From Dehalococcoidia bacterium (lineage in GTDB: Bacteria; Chloroflexota; Dehalococcoidia; Dehalococcoidales; Fen-1064): 6,267 bases of DNA. The notes under the pieces were generated by a model, which saw only the letters and a list, made by a program, of their open reading frames with translations, was not told the DNA's origin and made no database searches. The position numbers and the translations under genes are program-made. Below, in pieces: positions 5,129 through 6,267 of the stretch (position 1 is its first letter; every line of letters starts with the position of its first letter). Where the stretch lies: positions 1-6,267 of the forward strand of contig DUES01000039.1 of assembly GCA_011192055.1 (NCBI GenBank), given 5' to 3'.

Positions 5129-5920
5129 ATGGAAAACGACATAGAAACACTTGATATTCTGCGAATCACTGAAGAAGGCTCCAGTGAAGTCGAGGACATA
5201 GTTGTCAGGGAAAAACCCCTGACTGTCATGCTGAATGACCAGGAACTGGTAACCCTGCTCTGCTCGCCGGACAATCTCAAGAACCTGGTTGTCGGGTTTC
5301 TTTTCTCCGAAGGGTTTATCGAGAGCCGTGAGGAGATAAAGAACGTCCTGATTAACGACCGCACGGGTGTTGTCAGGGTAGAGACAGAGGGCGGTGACGA
5401 GCTGGCCAGGGAAGCCCTGTTCAGCCGGATAATCACGTCCGGATGCGGTCGTGGTGCATCATTTTACAGCGCCACCGATGTTGCCGAAAAAAAAGTGGAA
5501 TCACAATTCAAGGTATCCATAGGGACTATTCTTGCTCTTGCCAGGGAGTTCCAGCACCAATCGGAAACGTACCGGACCACGGGCGGCGTCCATTCGGCAA
5601 GCCTTTGCGATTCCAATGGCATCCTGGTTTTCGCAGAGGATATCGGGCGGCACAACGCCATGGACAAGGTCTTCGGGGAGTGTCTTCTCAAGGATATTTC
5701 TACCAGTGACCGGCTTGTCATTACGAGCGGCAGAATATCATCGGAGATACTGCTCAAGGTATCAAAGCGTAATGTCCCGATACTGGTATCCAAGTCGGCG
5801 CCTACCAGCCTCGGTGTTAAACTGGCCAACGACCTGGGTATTACGCTTGTCGGCTTTGTGCGGGGCAAACGTGCTAATGTTTACTCCAATAGCTGGCGGG
5901 TGACCTCTGACGGCGCTTGA
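5129..5920 (+). CDS. fdhD: FdhD sulfurtransferase for formate dehydrogenase cofactor
   Basis: FdhD binds the bis-MGD cofactor and delivers sulfur from a cysteine desulfurase to its molybdenum or tungsten, a step needed for active formate dehydrogenase. The 263 residues cover the whole family. Landmarks: EKPLTVMLNDQEL (28-40), the segment GFLFSEGFI (56-64), TSGCGRG (103-109), TGGVHSASL (151-159), AEDIGRHNAMDK (169-180) and KSAPTSLG (222-229). C106 is the sulfur-carrying cysteine, equivalent to C121 of E. coli. The usual second cysteine of the CxxC pair is replaced by G109. The ATG at 5129 has no good ribosome site. An in-frame TTG at 5123, eight bases after an upstream stop, would add two residues. 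The position after iscS-iscU agrees with IscS being the sulfur donor and suggests the organism has a molybdo- or tungsto-formate dehydrogenase. Confidence 0.94.
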   Translation: MENDIETLDILRITEEGSSEVEDIVVREKPLTVMLNDQELVTLLCSPDNLKNLVVGFLFSEGFIESREEIKNVLINDRTGVVRVETEGGDELAREALFSRIITSGCGRGASFYSATDVAEKKVESQFKVSIGTILALAREFQHQSETYRTTGGVHSASLCDSNGILVFAEDIGRHNAMDKVFGECLLKDISTSDRLVITSGRISSEILLKVSKRNVPILVSKSAPTSLGVKLANDLGITLVGFVRGKRANVYSNSWRVTSDGA

Positions 5921-5936
5921 TAATAATGCAACGGGC

Positions 5937-5951
5937 AGGTATATAATACCT
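5937..5951. terminator. Short hairpin between convergent genes
   Basis: AGGTAT (5937-5942) and ATACCT (5946-5951) form a perfect 6-bp inverted repeat with a three-base loop. It sits between the ends of fdhD and the opposing gene and overlaps the latter's stop codon. The position suits a bidirectional terminator, but the stem is AT-rich and lacks a clear T-run, so it is weak. Confidence 0.25.
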
Positions 5952-6267
5952 ACTCCGTAAACTCCACTTTTACTTCTTTCACGTCCCAGAGAGGCTCTAT
6001 TTTCTCAATTACTTCCTGTTTCATGGCGGAAGCAAACTGGTGACTGGACGGTAAATCAATCACTACCCGGACATTCCCTTCATTCACCTGGATGTCCTGT
6101 ACCATATTACTGCGGACCACGCTGACACCCGTAACCGGGCTTATCACCTTCTTCAGCCGTCTTTTTACAACATCGACCGTAGTAGGTTTCCGCTCCTTGA
6201 CCAGACCGTGCTTTTCCTCGTAGTTCTGGATTGCGGAACGTAACCCTTCTATCGCCAGCACCGAGCA
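5950..6267 (-). CDS. MIP18/DUF59-type Fe-S assembly domain protein, 5' end outside the window
   Basis: 105 residues are visible before the TAG stop, and the frame is open to the window edge. A GTG at 6261 could be the start (103 residues), but the two codons before it (Cys, Ser) are also open, so the gene probably extends further. The first ~25 residues are a charged helix. From about TTVDVVKRRLKKV onward the sequence has the MIP18/DUF59 pattern: a helix, then SPVTGVSVV, a strand with VQDIQVNEGNVRVVIDL, and a helix ending in IEPLWDVKEVKVEF. This domain occurs in MIP18, SufT and at one end of Mrp/ApbC ATPases, all tied to Fe-S cluster maturation. The cysteine often found after the central strand is absent (DLPSSHQF). 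It may be the C-terminal part of a larger protein, so no symbol is given. It converges on fdhD with a 29-base gap. Confidence 0.65.
   Translation of the reverse strand, partial: CSVLAIEGLRSAIQNYEEKHGLVKERKPTTVDVVKRRLKKVISPVTGVSVVRSNMVQDIQVNEGNVRVVIDLPSSHQFASAMKQEVIEKIEPLWDVKEVKVEFTE

Overview
This is bacterial DNA of roughly balanced GC content. It probably comes from an anaerobe. The gene content (Rrf2-CysE-IscS-IscU next to FdhD, and HtpX/LemA with a zinc-ribbon protein) and the protein style resemble Chloroflexota of the Dehalococcoidia type. That placement is an impression from protein similarity, not a demonstrated assignment.

Left arm, minus strand (1-1554): three genes read leftward in close succession, a zf-TFIIB double zinc-ribbon protein, then LemA, then the HtpX membrane metalloprotease, which runs off the left edge. 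They look like one membrane-stress or quality-control operon, with a good promoter at 1584-1612.

Divergent control region (1555-1816): it carries promoters for both arms. Just upstream of the Rrf2 gene lies a 25-bp imperfect dyad (1776-1800) that closely resembles the IscR type-1 operator of enterobacteria.

Central arm, plus strand (1817-5920): an Rrf2 regulator with three cysteines suited to an Fe-S cluster, serine acetyltransferase (CysE), a 335-bp gap with a 41-codon ORF that looks like the start of a decayed NIL-domain gene, cysteine desulfurase (IscS/NifS), the IscU scaffold, and FdhD. The logic is coherent. CysE makes O-acetylserine for cysteine synthesis, and IscS takes sulfur from cysteine. 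IscU assembles clusters from that sulfur, and FdhD passes sulfur from the desulfurase to the bis-MGD cofactor of formate dehydrogenase. The Rrf2 protein probably senses cluster supply and regulates the locus. No hscA/hscB, iscA or ferredoxin gene lies beside iscU, so this is a minimal ISC-type locus.

Right edge, minus strand (5950-6267): the 3' part of a gene ending in a MIP18/DUF59-type domain, a family also linked to Fe-S assembly. It converges on fdhD.

No rRNA, tRNA, CRISPR array, insertion sequence or integration site was seen. The most interesting points are the operator-like dyad, the CysE tail ending in the same four residues as the E. coli enzyme, the single-cysteine FdhD beside its likely sulfur donor, and the probable gene relic before iscS.
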